64,000 bases of DNA from Desulfocapsaceae bacterium (GCA_031292275.1 JARLHL010000110.1:1-64000); one strand, 5' to 3'. Shown: positions 1-9,144, counted from the stretch's first letter. Translations and numbers: made by a program. The notes: generated by a model from the letters alone, not told the origin.

Positions 1-90
1 GGCTGGAGCATCGGGGCCCGTCTGCTCTGGGCGACAGGCGCCTCGGGGATTCTCTGGCTGGCTGTCGCCTGGGCCCTGGGACGGGGATAG
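1..90 (+). CDS. C-terminal fragment of a membrane protein (partial)
   Basis: An open frame enters from the left edge and ends in TAG at 88-90, giving 29 residues. They are strongly hydrophobic (Leu, Trp, Ala, Gly) and look like a last transmembrane helix followed by a short basic tail (GRG). The stop lies 8 bases before the ABC ATPase gene, so this is probably the upstream member of the same metal-transport operon. Too little is present to name a family. Confidence 0.55.
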   Translation, partial: GWSIGARLLWATGASGILWLAVAWALGRG

Positions 91-98
91 GCAAAACA

Positions 99-842
99 AT
101 GCATCCGATCAGCCTTTGCAACCTCACCCTGGGCTATGAACGGCATCCCGCCGTCCACCATCTGTCCGGCGTCTTCAAGGCTGGATCCATGACCGCCGTG
201 GTCGGTCCCAATGGTTCCGGCAAGAGCACCCTGCTCAAGGGGATAACCGGTTCTCTGCGCCCGTTGGGGGGGCACATCGACAGGGGTGCTTTGAAGACCA
301 GCCAGATCGCCTATCTGCCGCAGCAGATGGAAATCGACCGAAGCTTCCCCATCACCGTCCTGGACGTGGTCATTTTGGGACTCTGGCGGGATATCGGCAT
401 GTTCGGCGGCATGAAGAAGGGGCTCTGGCACAAGACGGAAGAGGCGCTGCAGACAGTGGGTCTGGCCGGTTTTGAATCACGCCCCATCAGCGACCTGTCC
501 GGAGGTCAGTTTCGGCGGGTGATGTTTGCCCGCATGCTCCTGCAGGAATCTCCGGTCGTCGTCCTCGACGAGCCCTTCACCTCCATCGACAACCAGACGA
601 CCCTGGATCTCTTTGAGGTGATCAAGCGCTGGCATGCCGAAAACCGGACCATCATCGCGGTGCTGCACGACTTCAGCCAGGTGCGGTCCTACTTTCCCCA
701 GACCCTGCTGCTGGCCCGGGAACTGGTAGGATGGGGCGAGACCCGCCAGATCCTCACCGACGCAAACCTGCAGCGGTCCCGGAGGATGTCCGAGGCCTGG
801 GATGAGTCGGCGGCGGTCTGCCAGGAGGACGATCAATCATGA
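99..842 (+). CDS. Metal ABC transporter ATP-binding protein (ZnuC/AztA type)
   Basis: Cytoplasmic ATPase of a cluster 9 (A-I) metal importer that should power uptake of Zn2+ or Mn2+. The Walker A motif GPNGSGKST lies at residues 36-44, the signature LSGGQ at 133-137 and Walker B VVVLDEP at 153-159, with a downstream His switch (LHDFS). The 247-aa length is normal for ZnuC-like subunits. The gene overlaps the permease gene by 4 bases (ATGA), and the substrate-binding protein follows, so the three genes form a transport operon. The metal cannot be read from the ATPase alone. Confidence 0.9.
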   Translation: MHPISLCNLTLGYERHPAVHHLSGVFKAGSMTAVVGPNGSGKSTLLKGITGSLRPLGGHIDRGALKTSQIAYLPQQMEIDRSFPITVLDVVILGLWRDIGMFGGMKKGLWHKTEEALQTVGLAGFESRPISDLSGGQFRRVMFARMLLQESPVVVLDEPFTSIDNQTTLDLFEVIKRWHAENRTIIAVLHDFSQVRSYFPQTLLLARELVGWGETRQILTDANLQRSRRMSEAWDESAAVCQEDDQS

Positions 843-1714
843 CTCATCTTGCCGGTCTCTTATTCTCCCCCTTTTTCGATTTCATATTCATGCGCCATGC
901 CTTGGTAGCCTGTTTCGCTCTGGCCATCGGCTGCGCCCCGGTGGGTATGCTGCTCGTCCTGCGGCGTATGAGCCTGATGGGCGACGCCCTCTCCCACGCC
1001 GTCCTTCCCGGTGCAGCCCTGGGATTTCTTGCCTCGGGTCTCTCCCTTTATGCGATGACCATCGGCGGGATCATCGTCGGCCTGACCGTGGCCCTGCTGG
1101 CCGGGGCCGTGGCACGGGTCACCGCTCTGCGGGAGGACGCCAGCTTTGCCGCCCTCTACCTGATTTCCCTCGCCCTGGGCGTCCTGATCATCTCCATGCG
1201 CGGCACCAGCATTGATCTCATTCATGTGCTCTTCGGCACGATCCTTGCCGTGGACGATCCGGCCCTCCTTCTCGTGGCCTCCATCACCACGGTAACCCTC
1301 TTCACCATGGCCCTGATCTACAGACCGCTCATCGTCGAGTGTTTCGATCCCGGTTACCTGCGGTCTGTTGGCGGATACGGCGCCGCCATGCACTTCATCT
1401 TTCTGGTCCTGGTGGTGCTCAATCTGGTGGCCGGATTCACCGCCCTCGGCACCCTGATGGCGGTGGGCATGCTGATGCTGCCGGCGGCGGCGGGAAATTT
1501 CTGGGCCAAACAGTTCTGGTCGGCGTCTCTCGCCGCGGCCATCATCGCCATGGTCTCAAGCTATGTCGGCCTGCTGCTCTCCTTCTACATGAATTTTCCG
1601 TCCGGACCCTCCATTATACTCACCGCAGGACTATGCTATGTTTTTTCAGTAATTTTTGGCAGGCACGGCAGTCTTTACAGCCGGCATAAAGCCGGCGACC
1701 ACCTCACGGGTTAA
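839..1714 (+). CDS. Metal ABC transporter permease (ZnuB/AztB type)
   Basis: Inner-membrane permease of the same metal importer, 291 aa with about eight or nine hydrophobic helices. The stretch MSLMGDALSHAVLPGAALGF is the conserved region of ZnuB/MntB-type ABC-3 permeases. Start ATG overlaps the ATPase stop codon, which indicates translational coupling. It should form a homodimeric channel receiving metal from the binding protein encoded next. ABC-3 family membership is firm; zinc versus manganese is open. Confidence 0.9.
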   Translation: MTHLAGLLFSPFFDFIFMRHALVACFALAIGCAPVGMLLVLRRMSLMGDALSHAVLPGAALGFLASGLSLYAMTIGGIIVGLTVALLAGAVARVTALREDASFAALYLISLALGVLIISMRGTSIDLIHVLFGTILAVDDPALLLVASITTVTLFTMALIYRPLIVECFDPGYLRSVGGYGAAMHFIFLVLVVLNLVAGFTALGTLMAVGMLMLPAAAGNFWAKQFWSASLAAAIIAMVSSYVGLLLSFYMNFPSGPSIILTAGLCYVFSVIFGRHGSLYSRHKAGDHLTG

Positions 1715-1734
1715 GTCCTATAGTGGAGTTCCCT

Positions 1735-2640
1735 ATGTTGACATGTAAGCGAATTATTTTCTCCATCCTGGCCCTTCTGCTCATCAGCGGGGCGGCCAGG
1801 GCCGAAAATCCCGTCAGGGTCGTGACCAGCTTCAGCGTGCTCGGAGATATGATCAGGAATATCGGCGGCAACAGGGTTGACGTGACGGTTTTGGTCGGCC
1901 CCGACGGCGATGTCCATGCCTATGAACCGACACCCGCCGCAGCCCGATCCGTCAGCGAGGCAGGCCTGGTGATCGTCAACGGCCTCGGGCTTGAGGGCTG
2001 GGTGGATCGTCTGATTAAGGCCTCGGGCTATAAGGGCGAAGTCGCGGTGGCAAGTACGGGCATCAAGCCCCGGAAGATGGAGGACAGGGAGAAGAACGGC
2101 GAGATCGTCACTGATCCCCATGCCTGGCAGGATCTGGATAACGGCAGGGTCTATATCGACAATATCGCAGAGGCCCTGGCTGCCGCCGACGCGGCCGGCG
2201 CAACAGCGTATAAGGCCCAGGCTCAGGCTTATACTGCGAAACTTGCCGAACTCAACGTCTGGGTCAAGGCTCAATTTGCAGCCATCCCTGAACAGAAGCG
2301 GCGGATGATCACCTCCCACGACGCCTTCGGCTATTTGGGGGGGGCTTACGGGATAGAGATTCTCTCACCCATGGGCCTGAGCACCGAGAGCGAGCCCTCG
2401 GCGCGCATAGTGAAAGATCTCATTCGCCAAATCCGAGAGGAGAAGATAACCGCGGTCTTTATAGAAAATATCTCGGATCCCCGCATGATCCAGCAGATCA
2501 GCAGGGAAAGCGGAGTTACCATAGGTGGCGAACTCTATTCGGATGCCCTCTCAAAGCCTGAAGGGCCGGCGCCCACCTACATCGATATGTTTAACAATAA
2601 CGTGTCGAAAATCGTGGCAGCTATGAAAAAAAGCCTGTAA
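1735..2640 (+). CDS. Periplasmic metal-binding protein of the ABC importer (ZnuA/TroA-like)
   Basis: Periplasmic substrate-binding protein of 301 aa. The ATG at 1735 is chosen over an upstream GTG because GGAG sits 6 bases before it; a signal peptide ending around ARA follows. Family metal ligands are recognisable: His61 (HAYEPT), His129 (DPHAWQD), His195 (SHDAFGY) and an acidic ligand near Asp270 (GELYSDALS). There is no His/Asp-rich loop between the first two His residues, which many ZnuA proteins carry, so an AztC-like zinc protein or a manganese protein are alternatives. Third gene of the operon. Confidence 0.88.
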   Translation: MLTCKRIIFSILALLLISGAARAENPVRVVTSFSVLGDMIRNIGGNRVDVTVLVGPDGDVHAYEPTPAAARSVSEAGLVIVNGLGLEGWVDRLIKASGYKGEVAVASTGIKPRKMEDREKNGEIVTDPHAWQDLDNGRVYIDNIAEALAAADAAGATAYKAQAQAYTAKLAELNVWVKAQFAAIPEQKRRMITSHDAFGYLGGAYGIEILSPMGLSTESEPSARIVKDLIRQIREEKITAVFIENISDPRMIQQISRESGVTIGGELYSDALSKPEGPAPTYIDMFNNNVSKIVAAMKKSL

Positions 2641-2762
2641 GGCCTGCGTCCGGCCATCGTGAAGAAAAGAAGGCGGCCAGAGTCTTCAATGCCTCCCGTT
2701 GAGGTGATGGGGCTGCCGTTTTGCTCAATATTGTATATTTAAACGATATCTTGGAGCTGTCT

Positions 2763-3722
2763 ATGCATTCGCTCAAATCTCTTTTCCACCCCAGACTCGC
2801 GGCCCTTCCGTCCGTCCTGGCAGGCATCCTCCTTCTCTTGACCGGATTGCTGATGCCGCTGCAGGCAGCCGACCTGACGGACCAGAGCGGAAAGACCATT
2901 CACTTCGATCGCCCGTTCACACGGATTATCTCGCTCTACGGGGCGCATACGGAAAACCTCGCCGGCCTGGGCCTGGACCAGGAAATCATAGGCCGGACGG
3001 CAGACGACGACTATCCTCCGTCCATCACCTCAAGACCCGAGTTCAGCGACATGGATGATCCGGAAAAATATATCGCCGCCCGCCCGGACCTGATCCTGAT
3101 CCGCCCCATGCTGGAGACCAGCCATCCCGAGCTCTTTGAAAAATTGCGGCAGGCGGGCATCACCGTCGTCTCCCTGCAGCCGACCACTGTCGACCAGATG
3201 TATGCCTACTGGCGGGACCTGGGCCTGCTCACCGGCAGGGAAAAACAGGCGGAGGCCATGATCGAAAAATTCACGAACGGGCTTGCCCGGATACAGAAGA
3301 GATTCAGGGATATTCCGGAAAGCAAACGTCCCCGTGTCTACTTTGAGGCCATCCATGAAATGATGCGGACCTTTTCTCCGGACTCCATCAGTCTCTTTTC
3401 CCTGAAGAGTGCGGGCGGGGTCAACATCGCCGTGGATGCCGTACCGAGGCGGGCCACCAATATCGCCGATTACGGCAAGGAGCGGATCCTCTCCCACGCA
3501 GGCGATATAGACGTCTTTCTCGCCCAGACCGGACGTATGAACCGGGTGGATAAAATGATGATCATCGAGGAACCGGGATTCCAGTCCATCAAGGCCGTCC
3601 GCGAAGGCAGGGTCTATCTCATCGATGAGAAACAGGTCTCCAGACCGACCCCGCGCCTCCTTTTTGGCATCGAGCAGCTCACTAAACTTCTCTACCCGGA
3701 ATCCGGGAAGGCGGCTGACTGA
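2763..3722 (+). CDS. Periplasmic-binding protein of metal-chelate type (BtuF/FepB-like)
   Basis: Peripla_BP_2-type binding protein (about 319 aa) for a metal chelate such as cobalamin or a ferric siderophore. The ATG at 2763 has GGAG 6 bases upstream and opens onto a signal peptide ending near the AADLTDQSGK stretch; the longer frame lacks a ribosome site. Family features are the N-terminal TDQSGKTIHFDRPFTRIISL segment, the central helix and a C-terminal VYLIDE region. It is 122 bases from the metal operon, but no second ATPase or permease is encoded here, so it may work with a distant transporter or share the upstream one. Ligand unknown. Confidence 0.78.
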   Translation: MHSLKSLFHPRLAALPSVLAGILLLLTGLLMPLQAADLTDQSGKTIHFDRPFTRIISLYGAHTENLAGLGLDQEIIGRTADDDYPPSITSRPEFSDMDDPEKYIAARPDLILIRPMLETSHPELFEKLRQAGITVVSLQPTTVDQMYAYWRDLGLLTGREKQAEAMIEKFTNGLARIQKRFRDIPESKRPRVYFEAIHEMMRTFSPDSISLFSLKSAGGVNIAVDAVPRRATNIADYGKERILSHAGDIDVFLAQTGRMNRVDKMMIIEEPGFQSIKAVREGRVYLIDEKQVSRPTPRLLFGIEQLTKLLYPESGKAAD

Positions 3723-3835
3723 TGCGGCCCTGAAGACCTTCCGTTTCAGCCCGGGTGATGCAACCGGCCCCTCCGGTGTCTGCAGTCGCCCACCAAAAGC
3801 TTGTCATCCGGCTCAATTAATGTTACTAAAATAAT

Positions 3836-3850
3836 ATTCGTATTACGAAT
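3836..3850. promoter_or_regulatory. Perfect 15-bp palindrome, probable operator
   Basis: ATTCGTATTACGAAT is two exact 7-base arms around a single T, 45 bases upstream of the beta-barrel start. The size and position suit a dimeric repressor site. No adjacent regulator gene identifies the protein; Fur/Zur, NikR or TetR-like factors are all possible. Confidence 0.45.
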
Positions 3851-3894
3851 TGCACGGCAATTTTATAATATCATCAAGAAAAAGAGGAGATACA

Positions 3895-4671
3895 ATGATC
3901 AGGAAAAATTTGGTCTGCAGATTTGCGTTTTGCGTGGCTCTGGCCGCACCTGCGGCGGCCTGGGCCGCACATCCGCTGATCACCGACGATACGGGAACCC
4001 AGGGAAGGGGCAACTTCCAGCTTGAGGTCAACGGCGAGTACGACCACGACAAGCAATACGGAATAACCACCACAGGAAAGCAGGCAGATGCGACACTAAC
4101 ATACGGAATCATCGACACCGTCGATGTTGCCATCGGCATCCCCTACATGTGGATCAATACGAAATCCGACGACCGGCATATCGATTCCAGCGTAAACGGC
4201 TTTGCGGACGCGACTCTTGATGTCAAATACCGCTTTGTCGATATGGGCGGATTCAGTCTTGCGGTCAAGCCGGGACTCAATATCCCCACCGGTGATTCCG
4301 GAGAAGGCCTGGGGGCCGGGAAATGGGGATATCATGTCTATATGATAGGAACCGTGGAAACCGGCCCGTGGACCTTCCTGGCCAATCTCGGCTATATCAG
4401 AAACGACTCCGATGCCGATACCGATGAAAACAATATCTGGCATGTCTCGGCGGCGGCACTCTATTCCCTTAACAATCAATGGAAGATTGTAGGCGATCTG
4501 GTAGCCGAACGCAATACCGACAAGGATTCTGACGTCAATCCCGTATCCGCCATTGCCGGCGTGATCTACTCACCGACCAAAGACATCGACCTGGATCTCG
4601 GCATCAAGGCCGGCCTGACCTCCACGGCCACGGATTGGGCCTTTCTGGCAGGGACCACATTCAGATTTTAG
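3895..4671 (+). CDS. Outer-membrane beta-barrel protein (Phenol_MetA_deg-like transporter family)
   Basis: 258-aa protein with a signal peptide cut near AWAAHP, then alternating polar/hydrophobic strands and a terminal Phe (TTFRF), the signature of a BAM-inserted outer-membrane barrel. The mature start AHPLITDDTGTQGRGNFQLE is typical of the MetA-pathway (PF13557) family, whose members are annotated as transporters. The ATG at 3895 has GAGGAG 7 bases upstream; a longer frame from 3850 would begin inside the palindrome. It lies after two metal-uptake units, so metal or small-molecule passage is plausible but unproven. Confidence 0.75.
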   Translation: MIRKNLVCRFAFCVALAAPAAAWAAHPLITDDTGTQGRGNFQLEVNGEYDHDKQYGITTTGKQADATLTYGIIDTVDVAIGIPYMWINTKSDDRHIDSSVNGFADATLDVKYRFVDMGGFSLAVKPGLNIPTGDSGEGLGAGKWGYHVYMIGTVETGPWTFLANLGYIRNDSDADTDENNIWHVSAAALYSLNNQWKIVGDLVAERNTDKDSDVNPVSAIAGVIYSPTKDIDLDLGIKAGLTSTATDWAFLAGTTFRF

Positions 4672-4709
4672 ATCCTGACTTCGGGGGAGATTGCCCAAAT
4701 CAAACAAGT

Positions 4710-4740
4710 ACGGCCATAGCTCCTGCGGAACTATGGCCGT
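4710..4740. terminator. Bidirectional hairpin between convergent genes
   Basis: ACGGCCATAG and its exact complement CTATGGCCGT (10 bp) enclose an 11-base loop. It sits between the convergent beta-barrel and transketolase genes. No strong T tract follows on either strand, so a bidirectional terminator is inferred from structure and position. Confidence 0.6.
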
Positions 4741-4776
4741 TGCCTCTCTGGGGCCTCCCCTGCCGGAAACTGAGCC

Positions 4777-6669
4777 TTAGGCCTTGATCATTTCCAGTAC
4801 CTTCTTCCTGATATCATCCACAGCCAGCCCCTGATGGGGGATCTGCTCGGTCAGGCCGCCGCGGCCCTCTTTGCCGGTGCCGAGATGGGCGTAATCCACA
4901 GTGTGGCCCTGCTCAAGCAGCCAAGTGCCGTAGCGGATGCCCAGGCCGGTTTTTTCATTCTGGGTCTCCACCACCAGCACAAAGGGACATTCACCCAGAA
5001 TGGCCAGCATCTCTGTATCAATGGCATTCAGGGTCGGTTTATTCACCAAACCGACATCCCAGCCCTCGGCCCGCAGCTGTTCAACAGCATCCAGACAGCG
5101 ATAGAGCATCTCGCCATAGGAAACGATATAGCCGGCCGTCCCCCGCCGAACGATCTCGTCCTTGCCCGGAACGAAGGTATAGCCCTCGCCATAGAGCTTC
5201 TCCCCGTCAGCATCCAGAATGTACGGAGTGGCCGAACGGGTTGAAAAGATAAATTTCAGCCCCTGATCATGAAAAACGGTCTTGAGCACCTGCCGCAGTT
5301 GCAGGGTATCGGCCGGGAAATAGAGGCGGGTGGTATCGTTTTCGGCCAGGCCGTTATCGGCAAAGAAGTTGTTGATACCGAAATGGCAGGTATTATCGGC
5401 CATATCGTCAACGCCGGAATGAGAGAAATGGGCCAGCACATTGGCCTGATTCAGGCGCGCCATGGTGATCTCCGAGATCAGCATCTCCTGGAAGGCAGCG
5501 AAGGTACCGAAGACCCCCTGGCGGCCGGGGGTTGAACCGAACCCCGCAGCCACGGAAAAATTATTCCGCTCCATGATACCGCCGTGGACATAGACCTCCG
5601 GGAACTGCTTCCGGATATGGTGCAGGCCACAGGAACCCTCCAGATCGGAATCCACCACCAGCACCTGGGACCGGGGATCGGCCATTCCGGCAATGATTTC
5701 GCAGACCGCCTTGCCGAAATCGTCCCGGTTCTTGCCGGTCTCCCTGGTACTGCCCCTATACTCCACGGCCGACTTGGGGGCTTTGGTTTCATTGAGAATC
5801 TCCACCGCCGCTGTGTATCCGCGGGCCTGCAGATAATCGACGGCCATGGCCACCGGAATGACATCATGCCCCTTGGGCAGACCTTCGATCCCCGGCACAC
5901 CCACGGCCATGGGCCGCTTGTTGATCACAGCCACCGGGCCATCGGCTGCAAGAGCATCCCTGATGCGGACAAAAAGGCCGTCCAGATCTTCGCCGTCGCC
6001 GACGGTGACGCTCATGCCGTGACCTACCAGGGTGCGGGCCACATCATAGCCCTTCATATAGCTGCTGGGATGGCCGGCAATGGTCACATCGTTATCATCA
6101 ATGATCAGCTTGACCTTCAGGTTCCGGGCCACGGCATAGCGGGCCGCCTCGGCATCGTCACCCTCCAGCTGGGAGCCATCGCTGCCGAACATCACCAGGG
6201 TCTTGCCCTGCAAGGCCTCGGCCACACCGTTGACATAACTCCAGAGATGCCCCAGACGGCCGGAACTGAAAAAGATGCCATGCTGCTCATGCCGCTCCGG
6301 ATGGCCGTACAATCCCTGGTCGAATTCCCGGTAGTGCAGAAGGGACTCGATCTCCCGGTGACCGTTTAAGGCAGCCATCACATACTGGATGGCGACACGG
6401 TGCCCGGCCTCATCGAAAAAAACCGGATGAACGCTGTCGGAACCCTTCATGAAACCATCCATGATCAGGATCTCCGGGACGATATCGAAGGCACCGCCCG
6501 TATGCCCGCCCAGTCCCTTACAGTTGGCCAGGGCGGTAAAAAAAATCAGACTGTCCCTGACCAGCTGGATATTCTTCTGCAACAACCGGCGTTGGTCGCT
6601 GCTCAGTTCAGCCTGGGATAGGCTGAACTTCAGGGGAGTGTAAGAACTGAGATCTATAGGAAATTTCAT
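4777..6669 (-). CDS. Transketolase-like thiamine diphosphate enzyme
   Basis: 630-aa protein with the two catalytic halves of a transketolase. The N-terminal GLGGHTGGAFD segment (residues 52-62) and the thiamine-diphosphate motif, starting GSDGSQLEGDD (162-172) and ending DDNDVT (191-196), show cofactor binding. A pyrimidine-binding domain follows (around 310-470), then the C-terminal transketolase domain. Expected role is two-carbon ketol transfer in the non-oxidative pentose phosphate pathway. The GSDG motif differs from the usual GDG of TktA, and the protein is somewhat short, so it belongs to a divergent branch and exact substrates are not certain. GGAGG precedes the ATG. Confidence 0.82.
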   Translation of the reverse strand: MKFPIDLSSYTPLKFSLSQAELSSDQRRLLQKNIQLVRDSLIFFTALANCKGLGGHTGGAFDIVPEILIMDGFMKGSDSVHPVFFDEAGHRVAIQYVMAALNGHREIESLLHYREFDQGLYGHPERHEQHGIFFSSGRLGHLWSYVNGVAEALQGKTLVMFGSDGSQLEGDDAEAARYAVARNLKVKLIIDDNDVTIAGHPSSYMKGYDVARTLVGHGMSVTVGDGEDLDGLFVRIRDALAADGPVAVINKRPMAVGVPGIEGLPKGHDVIPVAMAVDYLQARGYTAAVEILNETKAPKSAVEYRGSTRETGKNRDDFGKAVCEIIAGMADPRSQVLVVDSDLEGSCGLHHIRKQFPEVYVHGGIMERNNFSVAAGFGSTPGRQGVFGTFAAFQEMLISEITMARLNQANVLAHFSHSGVDDMADNTCHFGINNFFADNGLAENDTTRLYFPADTLQLRQVLKTVFHDQGLKFIFSTRSATPYILDADGEKLYGEGYTFVPGKDEIVRRGTAGYIVSYGEMLYRCLDAVEQLRAEGWDVGLVNKPTLNAIDTEMLAILGECPFVLVVETQNEKTGLGIRYGTWLLEQGHTVDYAHLGTGKEGRGGLTEQIPHQGLAVDDIRKKVLEMIKA

Positions 6670-6949
6670 GAAATCCTCCGGATTTTACGGTTATGGGCAA
6701 TGGCTTCATCGCGGTGCGTATCATGCGTGCAACTCTCTATTCCACGCTGAAAAAACGCAGATCCGCCCCGCTCTTTTTAGCCCCTTTTCACCCTGCCCGC
6801 AACAACCATTATCCCTGCCTTCCGATAACGCCACCTGTAAGGCTCAAGGGCATTTTTTCTCTTGACCTGGCGGCTATAAAACAGGTAACAGTTTTATAAA
6901 TTCATATCTCGTTTTCTGACCTCTCCACCCATCGCCCTGCAGGAGATCC

Positions 6950-7459
6950 ATGAAGAAGATTTTCTTTTTGATTTTTTGTGGAATTTTTATCGGTCTTGCT
7001 CTGTCCCTGACGACTGCCGAAATGATTGAACGGACCTCCGGGAAAGAATTCTGTTCCTCCTGTCATTCTATGCAGGGGGTGGCTCGCGCCTACGAAGAAG
7101 ATGTTCATGGCGGAAAGAACCCCATAGGCTTCAAGGCACGATGTGTAGACTGCCATCTCCCCCACGACAGCGTCTTCCACTATGTGACAATGAAGGCCTA
7201 CAGCGGCACCAAAGACGTCCTTGGTGAGATTTTCTGGGCCAAATCTTTTGACTGGATCGGTAATCTGCAGAAAAAAGAGGAATTCACCTATCTTTCCGGC
7301 TGTCTGAAATGTCATGATATCAAAGCCATGCATTACGAAATCCCCAAGGCGTTTCTGGCGCATAAGGACTTCCTCGACGGCAAGGTCACATCCTGTCTGC
7401 AATGCCATGAGAATGTAGGTCATAAAAATATTAAAGATCATCTTGTCAACAAGAATTGA
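6950..7459 (+). CDS. NapC/NrfH-type tetraheme cytochrome c
   Basis: 169-aa membrane-anchored quinol dehydrogenase subunit. One N-terminal hydrophobic helix (residues 3-22) anchors it. Four CxxCH haem sites follow: CSSCH, CVDCH, CLKCH and CLQCH. The family takes electrons from menaquinol and passes them to a periplasmic partner. The ribosome site GGAG lies 9 bases upstream. The octaheme gene begins 11 bases after the stop, so the two should form one electron-transfer module, as in the HaoA/cytochrome pairs of other ammonifying bacteria. No NrfA is encoded here. Confidence 0.88.
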   Translation: MKKIFFLIFCGIFIGLALSLTTAEMIERTSGKEFCSSCHSMQGVARAYEEDVHGGKNPIGFKARCVDCHLPHDSVFHYVTMKAYSGTKDVLGEIFWAKSFDWIGNLQKKEEFTYLSGCLKCHDIKAMHYEIPKAFLAHKDFLDGKVTSCLQCHENVGHKNIKDHLVNKN

Positions 7460-7470
7460 AGGGAGGAGGA

Positions 7471-8784
7471 ATGACACGATTACTGCTAGCGGTGTTTTTT
7501 ACTGTCGGGCTTGTTTCAACAGCCTTTGCCTTGGACAGTAGTCAAAAGACCCTGAAAGTTGATTTCGGGCTATCCGCCGAAGGGAAGAAATGTATCGAGT
7601 GCCATGCAGCCAAACAACCCGGCATCGTCGCAGACTGGAAGGACAGCCGGCACGGCCATGTCGGTGTGTCCTGCATCGACTGTCATCAGGTCGAAAAGGA
7701 TTCCCCGATGGCCTCCCAGGCCTGTCCCGGCGTCAAAGGGACCGAGACCTTTATCTCCGTGATGGTCACCCCGAAGACCTGTGGCCGATGTCATGCCGAG
7801 CAGGTCGATCAGTTCAGCAAAAGCGGCCATTTCCGAGCCCGCCTGCAGTATAAGGGCCCCGACGGAAAGAACTTCAAGGGCATGGCGGCCCTGATTGAGA
7901 AACACGAGGGCCAGGGTATGGAGCAGTTCAAAAACGCCTCCGAAATGAGCGGCTGCATGCAGTGCCATGGCTCGGTCATCACCCTTGATGCCGACAAGAG
8001 ACCGACGAAAGAAGGCTGGCCGGCAGCGGGAATCGGCAATGTCTGGCCGGACGGCTCGGTGGGTAACTGCGTTGTCTGCCATACCAGGCACAGGTTCAAC
8101 ATCGCCGAGGCGAGAAAGCCCGCCGCCTGCGCCTCCTGCCATCTTGGCCCGGATCATCCGGATATTGAAATCTATAACAACAGCAAACACGGGCATATCT
8201 TCAATGCCGAGGGTTCCAGCTGGAAATTCGACAGCGCCCCCGACGCCTGGGAACCGGGTGACTACCGGACACCGACCTGTGCGGTCTGCCATATGAGCGG
8301 CATCGGAGAATTGAAAACCACCCATAATATTTCAGAAAGGCTCAAGTGGAACCTCTGGCTGCCTGAATCGCAGCTTCGGAACTCACCTGATCCGCTCAGC
8401 CCGCTCACCGGCGAAAGCGTTGAGGGCAGGAAGAAAATGGAGTCCGTCTGCCACAACTGCCATACACCGCTGCACACGAAAAACTTCTTCGACCAGGCCG
8501 ATACCAGCGTCGCCCTCTACAACGAAGGGTACTGGAAACCAGCCATGGCCATGAGCAAAGAACTGGCGGAAAAGAAGCTGCTGAAGGAGAACCCGTGGGA
8601 AGATGAGTTCCAGAAGACCCTGTACTACCTCTGGCACCACGAGGGCAGGCGCATGCGGCAGGGCGCCGTCATGAACGGTCCGGACTACGCCCACTGGCAT
8701 GGTGTCTTCGAACTCCAGCAGGATCTCTACAAGCTGAAGGAGATTTACAACAAACGTATTCAAACAGGAAAGATAGAAGATTAG
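7471..8784 (+). CDS. Octaheme cytochrome c, hydroxylamine oxidoreductase family
   Basis: 437-aa secreted protein with a signal peptide cut after STAFA and exactly eight CxxCH motifs at residues 41, 68, 104, 162, 200, 220, 270 and 327. His-rich segments (SRHGHVG, SKHGHIF, HWHGVFEL) match the HAO fold. Homologues without an ammonia-oxidation pathway usually reduce nitrite or hydroxylamine in the periplasm. Partnering with a NapC/NrfH cytochrome supports the reductive direction. Whether the tyrosine cross-link of oxidising HAO is present cannot be decided by eye; a candidate Tyr lies in PDYAHWHG near the C terminus. GGGAGGAGG precedes ATG 7471, preferred over a TTG at 7456. Confidence 0.85.
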   Translation: MTRLLLAVFFTVGLVSTAFALDSSQKTLKVDFGLSAEGKKCIECHAAKQPGIVADWKDSRHGHVGVSCIDCHQVEKDSPMASQACPGVKGTETFISVMVTPKTCGRCHAEQVDQFSKSGHFRARLQYKGPDGKNFKGMAALIEKHEGQGMEQFKNASEMSGCMQCHGSVITLDADKRPTKEGWPAAGIGNVWPDGSVGNCVVCHTRHRFNIAEARKPAACASCHLGPDHPDIEIYNNSKHGHIFNAEGSSWKFDSAPDAWEPGDYRTPTCAVCHMSGIGELKTTHNISERLKWNLWLPESQLRNSPDPLSPLTGESVEGRKKMESVCHNCHTPLHTKNFFDQADTSVALYNEGYWKPAMAMSKELAEKKLLKENPWEDEFQKTLYYLWHHEGRRMRQGAVMNGPDYAHWHGVFELQQDLYKLKEIYNKRIQTGKIED

Positions 8785-8791
8785 CATTATC

Positions 8792-8822
8792 CCCTTGGGG
8801 CGTACAATGTACGTCCCAAGGG
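8792..8822 (+). terminator. Long stem-loop after the cytochrome operon
   Basis: Two 15-base arms, CCCTTGGGGCGTACA and TGTACGTCCCAAGGG, pair with one G-T wobble and leave a minimal loop. It begins 8 bases after the octaheme stop codon. There is no T tract, so it may be a Rho-assisted terminator or a 3'-end stabilising hairpin. Confidence 0.6.
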
Positions 8823-8931
8823 TCACCACTGCGACCGGGCAGCCAGCCTCTGGATCCCTCTTGTCCCAAACTCGCCATTTTCCTTCTCAGCAAATACTCC
8901 AGGCCCTCTTCGCTCTCAGCCGGGATTAAGC

Positions 8932-9144
8932 TTATTTTTCTGCAATATCAGTATCATGTATTACAGGACAGATATCCTGTAATGCGCTGGTATTCCAGGA
9001 AAGCAGCACGACTGCCAGCACAATGATCACGATTCCGCAAGCGGCCGTCAGGAGCCCCAAAAATATTACGACAGTGGGGCACACTCTGCTTGACCTTTCC
9101 GACACGAATAAGGTAAGGGATGGTAGGAGAGGAAGGCATTTCAC
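8932..9144 (-). CDS. Possible small single-pass membrane protein
   Basis: 70-aa frame with one clear transmembrane helix (about residues 24-48, VVIFLGLLTAACGIVIIVLAVVLL after a short basic segment) and a short polar tail. It is the only candidate gene in the roughly 590-base gap between the cytochrome and amino-acid transporter operons. The ribosome site is weak (AGGGA about 8 bases away), and no family was recognised. It could equally be a chance frame. Confidence 0.35.
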   Translation of the reverse strand: MKCLPLLPSLTLFVSERSSRVCPTVVIFLGLLTAACGIVIIVLAVVLLSWNTSALQDICPVIHDTDIAEK

